35,907 bases of DNA from a virus (IMGVR_UViG_3300024520_000253:1-35907), one strand, 5' to 3'. Positions 23,068 to 31,119 are shown, counted from the first letter of the stretch. The notes: a model not told the origin generated them from the letters alone. Numbers and translations: made by a program.

Positions 23068-23523
23068 ATGACCAAGCAATACACGCTCAAAGGGATAAAC
23101 GAAGACCACGATACTTGCGAAGTGTGCGGGAAGACAGATCTACAAAAAGTTATGTGGCTCTCAGAAATAGACAGTGATGGAAACGAAAGTGGTGATCCAA
23201 TCGCAGCAGGAACGACCTGCGGCGCGAAGTTGTTGGGACTTCGCCTCCGTAGTCATAAGAAAATCCAGAGCGCTGTAAAAGATATAGCAATCCGCAAAAT
23301 CCGGAGGGCTATTAGGAGCCTGAAGACAAGTGATATGTTTTGTACAGTTTGGATCAATGGAAGTCGTTATAAGATGCCCAAATCCATTGCATATTATGCC
23401 AAGCGAAATAATATGCAACTTGCTGAAGCCTGCAAGATGCGCAAGGAAATGTATCCGATTTTGAGATTTGAAGACAAACCGATAACTTCTGAGACTATCA
23501 ATGAAGCCTTGGGGTATATCTAA
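23068..23523 (+). CDS. Small zinc-finger-like protein (CxxC, TTCGA)
   Basis: The 151-aa product has DTCEVCGKTDLQKVMWL near residue 15 and GTTCGAKLLG near 48. Three or four Cys would ligate one zinc, a layout I associate with small phage proteins. The rest is basic and helical (HKKIQSAVKDIAIRKIRRAIRSL), suggesting nucleic-acid contact. It heads the plus operon under the TTGACA/TAACAT promoter, and its TAATG stop/start overlap couples it to the next zinc-ribbon gene. A host-takeover or regulatory role is inferred. Confidence 0.75.
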   Translation: MTKQYTLKGINEDHDTCEVCGKTDLQKVMWLSEIDSDGNESGDPIAAGTTCGAKLLGLRLRSHKKIQSAVKDIAIRKIRRAIRSLKTSDMFCTVWINGSRYKMPKSIAYYAKRNNMQLAEACKMRKEMYPILRFEDKPITSETINEALGYI

Positions 23524-23756
23524 TGAGGTTGACCACACAAGAAATAGCATCAAAATTGAAATTGAATGGGCAGTGGGGGGATGGATGGGCTATCCCCCCT
23601 GCCCAATTCATTGTATACGGAGATGCTCCAAATTGTTGCCCAAATTGTTCTGGCAATTTGGAGCCATCTGAATCAACTGACTCGAATGCGGAGTCAGTTG
23701 AGCATTGGGTAAGTTGTGATGATTGTAACCTAATTTGGAGCGAGGGAACAGAGTAA
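23523..23756 (+). CDS. Zinc-ribbon mini-protein
   Basis: The 77-aa product carries NCCPNCSGNL and, 24 residues later, VSCDDCNLIW: two CxxC knuckles of one zinc ribbon. The N-terminal 30 residues (RLTTQEIASKLKLNGQWG) precede the ribbon. Both ends overlap neighbours by the TAATG arrangement, so translation is coupled. Phages often use such ribbons to bind RNA polymerase or single-stranded nucleic acid, but no partner is known. Confidence 0.75.
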   Translation: MRLTTQEIASKLKLNGQWGDGWAIPPAQFIVYGDAPNCCPNCSGNLEPSESTDSNAESVEHWVSCDDCNLIWSEGTE

Positions 23757-24226
23757 TGATTATATCAAGAGTAGAAAAAATACGGTGTATAGGATGTTCT
23801 ATAGACCGTATAAATAGGGTGAAAGTGTTTCAAAAGAAATTAATTTGCATATCTTGCCTGAGATATTTAAGATTCTCAGGCAGAAACAGACTGCAATTAA
23901 AAAGTTGGGAGATAGGATTATTGGATGAAGAATGGAAGGAATTAGAGGAGCTAGAATATGCTCCTCTTCCTGATAACATAATTGTTCATGAATTCATTCA
24001 AGAAGATGAAAATGGGGGAATAATTTTTTATGTTTCCGATTCTCCATTAGGCAAAGGAAAAAATCATGGCCCCGAAGAATTGCTTAAACATCGGCTTGAT
24101 ATTTCCGGAGATTATGAATATCGGGCAACTGGGGAATTTATCTCAGGGGACGAATTGCTTAAAAAATATAGCAATTGGCATTGCAATGTGTGCCATTCTT
24201 GGGATGAAGGCGGAAGCAATCTTTAA
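23756..24226 (+). CDS. Cys-rich protein with N-terminal zinc knuckle
   Basis: The start at 23756 is chosen because it overlaps the previous stop (TAATG) and GAGGGAAC sits upstream; an earlier frame at 23735 has no site. The 156-aa product has CIGCSIDR and then ICISCLRYLRF, forming a four-Cys knuckle. A central acidic region (EEWKELEELEYAP) follows, and a C-terminal CNVCHSW. Codon use is AT-rich compared with the structural genes. Family not recognised. Confidence 0.7.
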   Translation: MIISRVEKIRCIGCSIDRINRVKVFQKKLICISCLRYLRFSGRNRLQLKSWEIGLLDEEWKELEELEYAPLPDNIIVHEFIQEDENGGIIFYVSDSPLGKGKNHGPEELLKHRLDISGDYEYRATGEFISGDELLKKYSNWHCNVCHSWDEGGSNL

Positions 24227-24260
24227 TCAGAGATTTATTCATCTATAAGGAGATCAAAAA

Positions 24261-24524
24261 ATGAAAGTACACAAGGACGCAACCAACGCACTATGGGCGT
24301 TAAGGTTGGATGAGCAAGGTCTACATACAGATTTCACCTCTGAATTAATAATCAGAGCCTCGGAATCAAAGAAGTTGGTCCCAGGGGGATTGTACCCGTG
24401 CCCTCACTGCGGGATCAGAAATCTGGTAGTACGTGACGCCAAGGGCAACCTTTGCACCGACTGCCGGTGCGAATACCGCACGCCAGGCCCGGCTAAGTCT
24501 GGCAAAATCGGAGGAATATCATAA
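24261..24524 (+). CDS. Zinc-ribbon protein
   Basis: The 87-aa product is preceded by AAGGAG. It ends in a full ribbon: YPCPHCGIRNLVVRDAKGN, then LCTDCRCEYRTPG, with two CxxC pairs at typical spacing. The N-terminal half is helical (TNALWALRLDEQG, SELIIRASESKKL). It is the third ribbon-type gene in the plus operon. The likely partner is nucleic acid or polymerase, by analogy with other phage ribbons. Not further assignable. Confidence 0.72.
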   Translation: MKVHKDATNALWALRLDEQGLHTDFTSELIIRASESKKLVPGGLYPCPHCGIRNLVVRDAKGNLCTDCRCEYRTPGPAKSGKIGGIS

Positions 24525-24558
24525 CTAGTTGGACCTGACCACGTACTGGTCTAAACGC

Positions 24559-24597
24559 AAATATCCCTCTGGTATATCAGTTACCAGAGGGATATTT
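24559..24597. repeat. 16-bp perfect stem with 7-nt loop
   Basis: AAATATCCCTCTGGTA (24559-24574) is perfectly repeated in inverse at 24582-24597 around TATCAGT. It lies between the ribbon gene and the next start. A short T-run follows, so it may be an intrinsic terminator or a transcript-stabilising hairpin within the operon. Confidence 0.7.
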
Positions 24598-24667
24598 GAT
24601 GAAAGGAAGCACAGAAATGATTACCCCCCAGTCTACCCGAAATTCCCCCAAAAGTCAAGGAGACAAA

Positions 24668-24895
24668 ATGGAATGCGTAATGGGGCACAGAGTGACCGAG
24701 ATTTTGAGAGAAGCAGGCGATTATTTCGCAGTCTTGATTGAAATCGGAGCCGTCTGCGGGATGGTAGGCGGGTACATAATCTTGACCCCAAACAGGACAG
24801 ATGTCGAAGCCCTGGTTGAATCCTCGAAATTAGATGATATGGATTTCGAGGACGTTGTAGATAGGTTGATCCTTAAAAATTCCCCCAAAAGTTAA
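24668..24895 (+). CDS. Small membrane protein, last in the plus operon
   Basis: The start at 24668 is chosen because CAAGGAGA lies just upstream; the frame extends back to 24596, where no site exists. The 75-aa product has an amphipathic segment (MGHRVTEILREAGDYFAV) and a hydrophobic helix at about residues 18-40 (IEIGAVCGMVGGYIIL), then an acidic C-terminus (LDDMDFEDVVDRL). It converges with the glycosyltransferase gene ending at 24913. Function unknown; a membrane-targeted host-takeover factor is possible. Confidence 0.6.
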   Translation: MECVMGHRVTEILREAGDYFAVLIEIGAVCGMVGGYIILTPNRTDVEALVESSKLDDMDFEDVVDRLILKNSPKS

Positions 24896-24912
24896 GACAA
24901 AAGACAAAAAGA

Positions 24913-25983
24913 TTACCTTTCTTTTCCCCCCTCAATCGTCTTCCAGATAATATTTTCCCATTCATCACATATTCTTTCCCAAGCGAACCGGGTCCGCGCA
25001 GCTTTTATCGAGACCAATTGCAATTCTTTGAGTTTATCTTGATCTAAAATCATAGCTATCACGATATCAATATACCGTATTTGCCATGCCGGGTCTATAG
25101 CATCCCCTTCCAAGATAGTCCCCCATTGATTTGTCGTTTCTAGCGCCCCAATATCAGGCGTTATCGGATAAGCCCCCACAGATTGACATTCAGCTACAGA
25201 GATAGCAAAAAGCTCAGGATAGATACATGGATACAAATGGATTTGTGCTTGAGCCTGATGTTTAACCAACTCATGACGAGGGATAGCTCCCAGAAAAACA
25301 ATGCCATCAAGACTCAATAAGTCCAGCCGATATTTTTGGTTGTTTGGGCTATGACTGCCCCACAGTCGATGATCCGCAGTGATAACCAGGGTTGCGTCGG
25401 GCAGAGCCTCTTTGATATGAGGCCAGATATACCGCACAATCTCAAGCCCCCGTTCCGGCACACTGCAAAAAATAAACCGATTCTCTATTTTGTCGATTTC
25501 AAGAGGATAATCTTGCAATCTCACCCCCAGGTCAATGTAGGTAAGTTTTCCCTCCGGTGGATTATAGCGAGATTGATAATCTCTCATATGATAGGGGCTG
25601 ATGCAGATGATCTTATCTACATGTGGCACCAGGTCAGATGCGTAATTGCCAGCAGTAAATTGATCGGTGGACCAATGGATTTTAAGCCCAGATTTAATAG
25701 ATACAATATCTTGATTGAGGGGGGGGGAACGATACGCAATGAAGACATCTCGGTATGTTTTGGGTTCAAAAGCCTCTTGGGGAAGATATTCCACGCCATC
25801 ATATTCGCCCGCCCGGTCGGGATTATTATAAATTCTTACATGGTGACCGCGTTTGGCCATTGTCTCCGCCCAGGTCATCATTGATAATTCAGCCCCCCCT
25901 ACTCCGCGCCCATAGATAAATGGGGGCGTGATCCCCAAGGGGCTGCCATCATTAGCGTATAGATCAATCGTTAAATCAGCCAT
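24913..25983 (-). CDS. Glycosyltransferase, GT-B fold (family 4-like)
   Basis: The 356-aa enzyme has a Gly-rich start (YGRGVGGAELSMMTWAE) that anchors the GT-B N-domain. IHWSTDQFT follows, then CISPYHMRDY, FIFCSVPERGLEIV, and PELFAISVAECQSVGAYPI, the E-x7-type motif that holds nucleotide sugar. It is the most downstream gene of the minus sugar island; its N-terminus overlaps the 131-aa gene by 13 nt. The donor sugar cannot be told from sequence. Like its neighbours, it may modify a surface glycan. Confidence 0.88.
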   Translation of the reverse strand: MADLTIDLYANDGSPLGITPPFIYGRGVGGAELSMMTWAETMAKRGHHVRIYNNPDRAGEYDGVEYLPQEAFEPKTYRDVFIAYRSPPLNQDIVSIKSGLKIHWSTDQFTAGNYASDLVPHVDKIICISPYHMRDYQSRYNPPEGKLTYIDLGVRLQDYPLEIDKIENRFIFCSVPERGLEIVRYIWPHIKEALPDATLVITADHRLWGSHSPNNQKYRLDLLSLDGIVFLGAIPRHELVKHQAQAQIHLYPCIYPELFAISVAECQSVGAYPITPDIGALETTNQWGTILEGDAIDPAWQIRYIDIVIAMILDQDKLKELQLVSIKAARTRFAWERICDEWENIIWKTIEGGKER

Positions 25984-26366
25984 CTCTCTCCTTTTCCCCC
26001 TGTTCTCATCGGCATCATATTGAGATCTTTGTTCTCAAAATCCTTCTTGTTGATGACACCAGTTGAGTGATAGCCATAGGTAGCGTGAAAGAAGCAGACG
26101 AAAATCCGAGTCGCCGCATCTTCAGGTTTTGCCACAACTGCCGCTGCCCCACAGGTACACATATACTCTGATATTCCAACCCTTTTTCTAGCCTTGGGGA
26201 CTTCAAAAACAAAATGGTTGTCATAGGGCGCACAGCGTACAAGACCCCCCCATTCCTCGATAAATAGGCTTTCCTGACGAACAATAGGAACTCCTTCAAA
26301 CTCGGCTTTTTGGGGATCGCCCCGATAACGAATAATGTTAAATGGATTGGGGGTATCATCGCTCAT
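25971..26366 (-). CDS. Unknown protein with Cys/His cluster
   Basis: The 131-aa soluble protein contains EYMCTCGAAAVVAKP and, after it, IFVCFFHATYGYHST. Two Cys in CTC, one further Cys and nearby His could form a metal site. The N-terminal half has aromatic strands (EEWGGLVRCAPYDNHFVFEV). It overlaps the downstream glycosyltransferase by 13 nt, so they are likely co-translated. No family is recognised. Confidence 0.6.
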   Translation of the reverse strand: MSDDTPNPFNIIRYRGDPQKAEFEGVPIVRQESLFIEEWGGLVRCAPYDNHFVFEVPKARKRVGISEYMCTCGAAAVVAKPEDAATRIFVCFFHATYGYHSTGVINKKDFENKDLNMMPMRTGGKGERWLI

Positions 26367-26396
26367 TTTCCTGATTCCTCCATGAAAATATTCTTG

Positions 26397-26849
26397 TCAT
26401 TTTGCCTCAAGGGTTTTCAATTGATTGGCTAAATCCTCCAGGTTGTCTACAATATGAAGCTCAGGTCGCACAAGTGATGTTTGAATACTCACGTCTTGTT
26501 CACGCCAGAATCCAGGCTCTACACCTACCACGATAGGCTTGTCAGTCATAGACCAAGCTCCGAGTTCATACATCACAATAGGCCGGACTCCCTCTGCCGG
26601 AAACCAGAACGAAATAACATCTGCCTTTCGCAGATAGTTGAACTCCCAGCGTATTTGCAAGGGCGCTGCCTCGGGGTCATCTATTGGAAAGTTTTCGCGA
26701 CGAGGGTTGAATACAACATAATTGGTTTTTGCTAATAACTTGACCAGTTCCGATTGCCAGTCAGGGCAACCGGTTATGCCGCCGGCCAAAAACACTGCAG
26801 ATGTTGGGGACGAGTTAAGCCAATTTGTAGGTGCTTCTATATATTCCAT
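26397..26849 (-). CDS. Nucleoside 2-deoxyribosyltransferase-like protein
   Basis: The 150-aa product begins AVFLAGGITGCPDWQSELVK, the diagnostic AGGI-x-GC motif of the nucleoside 2-deoxyribosyltransferase-like superfamily. NPRRENFPIDDP follows, then RPIVMYELGAW, in which Glu sits at the usual catalytic place. These enzymes exchange bases on deoxynucleosides; homologues in phages may salvage or modify nucleotides. It lies inside the sugar island, where a role in nucleotide-sugar supply is also possible. An 8-bp hairpin is present just upstream of its start. Confidence 0.82.
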   Translation of the reverse strand: MEYIEAPTNWLNSSPTSAVFLAGGITGCPDWQSELVKLLAKTNYVVFNPRRENFPIDDPEAAPLQIRWEFNYLRKADVISFWFPAEGVRPIVMYELGAWSMTDKPIVVGVEPGFWREQDVSIQTSLVRPELHIVDNLEDLANQLKTLEAK

Positions 26850-26868
26850 TTTCGTAGCCTTTCTCCAA

Positions 26869-26891
26869 GCCCAAGGACTTTAGCCTTGGGC
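26869..26891. repeat. Hairpin upstream of deoxyribosyltransferase-like gene
   Basis: GCCCAAGG (26869-26876) and CCTTGGGC (26884-26891) flank a 7-nt loop. No T-tract follows on either strand, so a terminator is unlikely. It may protect or time translation of the next minus-strand gene. Confidence 0.5.
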
Positions 26892-26910
26892 AGTTGATAA
26901 AATGTAGCCA

Positions 26911-27516
26911 TTAAATATCCTCCGGTCGGCAGTGGATAATCACATCGCCCGACCACCGTAATTGTTGCCGCCAATCTGCCCCATATTTCTCAAGCGTTCC
27001 TCGAATGAATTCAAAGTCACTCCGATGTCCCGCTCCGTTTGCCCAGGTAGCCAGCCGGTCCCGATTGTTGGGGCAGCAAAACATTGAACCGCCGACATTG
27101 CCAGGTGTTACATCTCTGGTCTTCCAAAGAATTTCTCCATTCCCGTTAATCATCTTGAACATAATCGGGTTTGGGTAATAGAGAGCTATCTCGCGCTTGA
27201 TAATATCAATTGCATTGGGGGCAAATATATCATCATCGTCAAGAAAGATGAAGTAATCCTTCTTTGATAAACTCATTGCAGTATCTCTTAATAGATTCCC
27301 ATATTCGCCCTTTTGGACTCTTGTCCCAAGCCAGTGTAAATAAGGTCGATCTGCCTTCAATCTATTCCAAAGTTCGTGGACGTCTGGCTGATGACCGTCA
27401 GAGAGAAGGAGCCATTGATCGCCACCCGTTAATTGTCCGCTCTCAAGAGTTCTTTTTAGCGTTGGCCGGCCTATAGTTGGCGTAATCACACAAATTGTCG
27501 GCTGATAATGGCTCAT
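26911..27516 (-). CDS. Glycosyltransferase family 2 (GT-A)
   Basis: The start at 27516 is chosen because AAGGTGAAAAG is directly upstream and the start overlaps the methyltransferase stop (ATGA). The 201-aa enzyme begins SHYQPTICVITPTIGRPTLK and has DYFIFLDDDDIFAPNA, a four-Asp DxD site for metal-nucleotide binding. After that comes GNVGGSMFCCPN. GT2 enzymes use an activated sugar; the short length indicates only the catalytic core. It is coupled to the methyltransferase gene. Confidence 0.85.
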   Translation of the reverse strand: MSHYQPTICVITPTIGRPTLKRTLESGQLTGGDQWLLLSDGHQPDVHELWNRLKADRPYLHWLGTRVQKGEYGNLLRDTAMSLSKKDYFIFLDDDDIFAPNAIDIIKREIALYYPNPIMFKMINGNGEILWKTRDVTPGNVGGSMFCCPNNRDRLATWANGAGHRSDFEFIRGTLEKYGADWRQQLRWSGDVIIHCRPEDI

Positions 27517-28085
27517 CTTTTCACCTTCTCGCAAAATACTCTAATCTCTGTCGTTTCTTTATCGTCGCGCCAAATCGGGCGCCAGCCCGAGATATTGAGC
27601 AAATTGTCTATCTGCTCACGATTCAGAACATAATAATGATTTTTCCCGATATAGCCATAGTGAGCCGGATCAGGTAATATCAAAAAGAGCCATTGAATAG
27701 CTACCCTGTGCCATTCCATAAGCGCAAGTAAAGGCATGGGACTGTGCTCCAAAACGTGCCGGGCAAAAATCAGGGTGAACGTCTCGTCAAGGTGTGGTAG
27801 AAATGCCATGTCAGACGAAATAACCAAGTAACCCTTCCTGCCACATACCGCCGCATCGGTTCCCAGTGTCACGCCCTCCACTCTGGAGGCGTACTGCTGC
27901 AATACGGGGAAAGCCTGTCCCTGCCCACAACCAACATCAAGAATTGAATCGAGACCGCTTAGAATCGACAGCCACTTGTGCGCTATTGCCTCAATCATCG
28001 CCTGATGCCCAGCGTCTGGCGGTTGAGGATAAACATCTCCAAGAAGGCTATTTAGATACCGTTCTATATGTTGATAGTCTCTCAT
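27513..28085 (-). CDS. SAM-dependent class I methyltransferase
   Basis: The chosen start, 28085, follows the kinase-like gene's stop by 1 nt; an ATG at 28118 would overlap it. The 190-aa product has a clear motif I, ILDVGCGQGQAFPVL, then VEGVTLGTDAAV, DMAFLPHLDETF and IFARHVLEHSPMP, the usual class I methyltransferase order. The acceptor could be a sugar (as in O-methylated glycans) or a small molecule. It lies amid glycosyltransferases, so sugar O-methylation is inferred. Confidence 0.83.
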   Translation of the reverse strand: MRDYQHIERYLNSLLGDVYPQPPDAGHQAMIEAIAHKWLSILSGLDSILDVGCGQGQAFPVLQQYASRVEGVTLGTDAAVCGRKGYLVISSDMAFLPHLDETFTLIFARHVLEHSPMPLLALMEWHRVAIQWLFLILPDPAHYGYIGKNHYYVLNREQIDNLLNISGWRPIWRDDKETTEIRVFCEKVKR

Positions 28086-28086
28086 G

Positions 28087-29118
28087 CTATGGCCTATCCT
28101 CTTCACTTCGCCAAACAATCTTCCCCCCCGTTGCTATAATCTCCGGCGGCGTAAATAATTCGCTTCCATTATTCAACCACCCTCGATATTCATCCGCTGT
28201 GGGGAATCGTCCTTTATCCCTGATCCATTCCAAGCGTCGTCTCAACCCCAGGAATCGCCAGTCCAATGACATTAACGATATTCCCAAATTTAGACAAGAG
28301 TCGTCAAGATTTTGGCAAAATTGGGTCCAGCTAAAATTGGCTAACCTATCACGTAGCATTGGGGTTAGTCGTTTACCCGCGTAGCTAGTTGTAAAAATAC
28401 CTGAGATGAATTGCCATGGCTTTTTTTGCAGCAGAACGTCATCAATAACGCAACCGATTTTCCATCTATCACCGCTATGTGGATAGTCGTGGAACCAGGC
28501 CATCCCATTATCAATAGCATAAAATCGTTCTCCCATCTGAGTTAGCCAGTTTCGGGCACTTCGATCCTGATTAATGGTCAAAAAATCAAGTAGTGCTATT
28601 CGTTCAGCGTCTGGATGGCTTTCGATGACCCTTCGACAATAGCGGTCTGCCTCCCCTAAATCCTTTAATCTGCCATAAACTGCCCCGCGCCACTCGTCGC
28701 CGGGAACCCCCTCAAGATATTCGTGGACTACGTGACAGACCCTCAATCGACCGGGTTCCGTTGGCTTATCTCCCCAAACGACACGATAGTGATCCGTCAT
28801 CTGAAATTCCTCGGCATAGGTAAAGGGAACAATTCTTTGATCTCCAAGTCCTTCGTCGAGCCAGGCGCTGACCATTTCTGTTAGCGCTTTGCGTCTCTGA
28901 TGATACTTAGCAGAGCTTAACATTACCTTTTGCATAATACCGGAAATTGCGACTTTTTGAATGATGTCTCGATTCTTTAATCTCCACAATCCGATCTCAT
29001 TACTCAGATTCGTTCCATCATGTAGCCTGTTCCCCCCATCAGACATAATTCTGACGAATTTAAAGTTCCCTGAATCGAGATGGAATTTAATTTCATCTGC
29101 GAATCTACGATTCCCCAT
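28087..29118 (-). CDS. Kinase-fold protein (HipA/Fam20-like), paralogue 1
   Basis: The start at 29118 is preferred: GGGAGAT lies upstream and TAATG overlaps the preceding stop. Longer starts to 29184 would overlap 67 nt. The 343-aa product has IALLDFLTINQDRSARNWL at about residue 185, with D-R-x-x-x-N as a kinase catalytic loop, and FYAIDNGMAWFH, with ID-N as a DFG-like metal site. EIKFHLDSGNFKFVRI may be the N-lobe. HipA- and Fam20-type kinases phosphorylate proteins or sugars. It lies in tandem with a second copy, amid sugar genes. A phospho-sugar or surface kinase role is inferred. Confidence 0.7.
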   Translation of the reverse strand: MGNRRFADEIKFHLDSGNFKFVRIMSDGGNRLHDGTNLSNEIGLWRLKNRDIIQKVAISGIMQKVMLSSAKYHQRRKALTEMVSAWLDEGLGDQRIVPFTYAEEFQMTDHYRVVWGDKPTEPGRLRVCHVVHEYLEGVPGDEWRGAVYGRLKDLGEADRYCRRVIESHPDAERIALLDFLTINQDRSARNWLTQMGERFYAIDNGMAWFHDYPHSGDRWKIGCVIDDVLLQKKPWQFISGIFTTSYAGKRLTPMLRDRLANFSWTQFCQNLDDSCLNLGISLMSLDWRFLGLRRRLEWIRDKGRFPTADEYRGWLNNGSELFTPPEIIATGGKIVWRSEEDRP

Positions 29119-30026
29119 TATATCTCCCATTCTCTTTGCCATACCTCTGCCCCTTTCTGTGGCTTCCCAATAAGATCCCGCCACCCGTCATTATCTCTTC
29201 CCTTGCCGTTCGGGAAACAGCCCTTTCTCAGTAGCCATTTAACCCTGCTTTTGATTTGCGCAAATCTCCAATCTGCTATCAGGGCTTGAGAATACCCCAA
29301 AGGTTTACACCCTAATTGGCCTAAATCATCCAAATACTGAGGCCAATCAATTTGGCTTAACCAGGCCAGGAGGCTATCGGATATTTTCCTCCCTGCGTAA
29401 AGAGAGGAAAATATGCCGATTCTAAAACTAAATTTAGAATCAGTAGAAACTAATGCATTCATAGGGGGGCTAAGATGAGCAACCCGACCTGTTTCCATGG
29501 TGAGCTTATCTGCGAAACGTCCTTTATAGGGCCAAAACATCACGTTATCTATGGCATAAAAACCCTTATTAGATTTAAGCCAATTGTTGGCGCTACGGTC
29601 CTGGCACAAGAAAATAAAGTCTAGCAACGCTATTCTCTGAGCCGATTGACTCTTTAAAATGCAATCAATTATCATCAGATCTGCGGCCTCGAGTGCCCCC
29701 TCCCGTTCATACAGATGCCCGCGCCAGGTCTCTCCGGTCAGCCCCGGTATAAATTGCCGCCAAATTTCGGTGGGTGATGTAGCGTAAACATTAGGAGTAA
29801 CCCGATTCTCGGTATCTAAATACCAGTCAAAAAGAGCATAGGCTATTTCTCCCAAGGCTTTTATGCGAGGGACATAACAAACCTCTGGCCTGATAATTTT
29901 GAGCAAGACGGCTTCCCCGTCTTCAAGGATAATGACTTTTACCTTATTAGCGCTATCCAATTTTGCGCCAGGCAGGTCAACCGGGAGAACTTTTATCTTT
30001 TCGCACCACGCTTTGTATTCAGTCAT
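29118..30026 (-). CDS. Kinase-fold protein (HipA/Fam20-like), paralogue 2
   Basis: The 302-aa product has EAVLLKIIRPEV (candidate ATP-binding Lys), then EIAYALFDWYL, IALLDFIFLCQDRSANNWL (catalytic loop D-R-x-x-x-N) and GFYAIDNVMFWPY (ID-N). The same blocks with the same spacing occur in the adjacent gene, and both end with LYAGR/SYAGK-type KRISDSLL regions, so they are tandem paralogues. The remaining identity appears modest, so the duplication is old. Partners are the surrounding sugar-modifying enzymes. Whether it is an active kinase is unproven. Confidence 0.72.
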   Translation of the reverse strand: MTEYKAWCEKIKVLPVDLPGAKLDSANKVKVIILEDGEAVLLKIIRPEVCYVPRIKALGEIAYALFDWYLDTENRVTPNVYATSPTEIWRQFIPGLTGETWRGHLYEREGALEAADLMIIDCILKSQSAQRIALLDFIFLCQDRSANNWLKSNKGFYAIDNVMFWPYKGRFADKLTMETGRVAHLSPPMNALVSTDSKFSFRIGIFSSLYAGRKISDSLLAWLSQIDWPQYLDDLGQLGCKPLGYSQALIADWRFAQIKSRVKWLLRKGCFPNGKGRDNDGWRDLIGKPQKGAEVWQREWEI

Positions 30027-30082
30027 TTGGTTAATAATTATGGCAGTCTATCCCATCTTGAGGCCAAACTCTGCCCTTCCCC

Positions 30083-30196
30083 TTAGTTCTGAATAAGTTT
30101 GTTATATTTCGCAGCGCAGCCCATGGAACAAAATTTATGTTTAGGGTTGCCATGCCCAAATATTTCGCCGCAAAGACGGCAAATTCTTTGCACCAT
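30083..30196 (-). CDS. Short zinc-ribbon protein (37 aa)
   Basis: A 37-codon gene reads MVQRICRLCGEIF, then HKFCSMGCAAKY, with CxxC and a second C-x3-C knuckle, typical of very small zinc proteins. Its length and Cys spacing are convincing, though the ribosome site is weak. It lies between the GT2 gene and the kinase-like pair. Possible roles are nucleic-acid binding or assisting a neighbouring enzyme. No family name is warranted. Confidence 0.6.
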   Translation of the reverse strand: MVQRICRLCGEIFGHGNPKHKFCSMGCAAKYNKLIQN

Positions 30197-30224
30197 TATC
30201 AAGCAATTTGTTGTTACCCTTATA

Positions 30225-30920
30225 TTAAAAATTTGTCCCAATCGTCAACCCCCATTTCTTGCAAAATCGCTTTTGATTGGCCAGTGTTACTGCCAACCTC
30301 CCCCCCGGGAGAGATTGCGCTGACTTGCCGCTATCGTGCTTAAGAGGCAAATGGAGCTCTCTCAATTCTCCCTGCGATCTCAAGACCTGATAGCTCAAAT
30401 CGATATCTTCATAATCACAAGGTACAAAGCGCTCATCCCATCGGCAGAGAGATTCCCAATATTTCTTCTCTACAATCACACACCACCCGGCTACGTAAGG
30501 AATCGTCCCCACATCAAATGTGTTCCAGCCGGTATTGTGGCTAAAAATTTCAGGCCCAAAAAGTGCTGGCCCCGGGTCACGGCTCATCATTGCCTCGACC
30601 GGCGTAATATAATCTCCCGTCATCTGGACATCATTTGAGATAAATGCCAGAACGTCTCCTGTAGCTATCTCAGCTCCTCGATTGTTGCCCGGACCAAAGC
30701 CAGTATTTTCTTTGAGGGATATAACTTTAAGCCGCTCTCCCATCATATTCCGCAACCCCTCTAACACCTGAGCCGTATCGTCCGAGCTGCCATTATCAAT
30801 AATAACCCATTCAATATTTTGATAGTCGGAATACAAAACCCAATTTTGATAAAGAAATCGAATCGTCAAGTCGATTCGATTCCAGACCGGGGTGATGATA
30901 CTGATTTTCCTGTTTTTCAT
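30225..30920 (-). CDS. Glycosyltransferase family 2 (GT-A)
   Basis: The 231-aa enzyme has ISIITPVWNRIDLTI at its start, WVIIDNGSSDDTAQV (nucleotide loop), LKENTGFGPGNNRGAE, and AFISNDVQMTGD, where ND stands at the DxD position. DYEDIDLSYQVLRSQG is the usual acceptor-side E-D motif. The enzyme is complete for a GT2 core of this type. Array C lies directly upstream of its start on the same strand. It is part of the sugar island with kinase-like and methyltransferase genes. Confidence 0.87.
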   Translation of the reverse strand: MKNRKISIITPVWNRIDLTIRFLYQNWVLYSDYQNIEWVIIDNGSSDDTAQVLEGLRNMMGERLKVISLKENTGFGPGNNRGAEIATGDVLAFISNDVQMTGDYITPVEAMMSRDPGPALFGPEIFSHNTGWNTFDVGTIPYVAGWCVIVEKKYWESLCRWDERFVPCDYEDIDLSYQVLRSQGELRELHLPLKHDSGKSAQSLPGGRLAVTLANQKRFCKKWGLTIGTNF

Positions 30921-30952
30921 GGTTCAATATTTCCTGTAATTTGTCCGACTAC

Positions 30953-31094
30953 CCCTCGCTCCCCGTGCCTGTGGGGTAGACGTGTCTCCAATAGGCTCTC
31001 TAGCCCTCGCTCACCGCACCTGTGGGATCGACGTACGATTGCCGCCGTTGCTACTGCGTTAATCACCCTCGCTCTTCGCATCTGTGGGGTAGAC
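30953..31094 (-). CRISPR. Mini-CRISPR array C: three repeats, two spacers
   Basis: The 29-nt repeats lie at 31066-31094 (leader-proximal), 31004-31032 and 30953-30981. Spacers are 31033-31065 (33 nt) and 30982-31003 (22 nt, short). The leader-distal repeat is the closest to consensus, whereas the leader-proximal ones carry changes in the GGGG arm. In ordinary arrays the leader-distal repeat is usually the degenerate one. The array lies on the transcribed minus strand between the SH3-like and GT2 genes. Confidence 0.78.
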
Positions 31095-31119
31095 ACTGAC
31101 TTCCGCCATTATCCATCCC

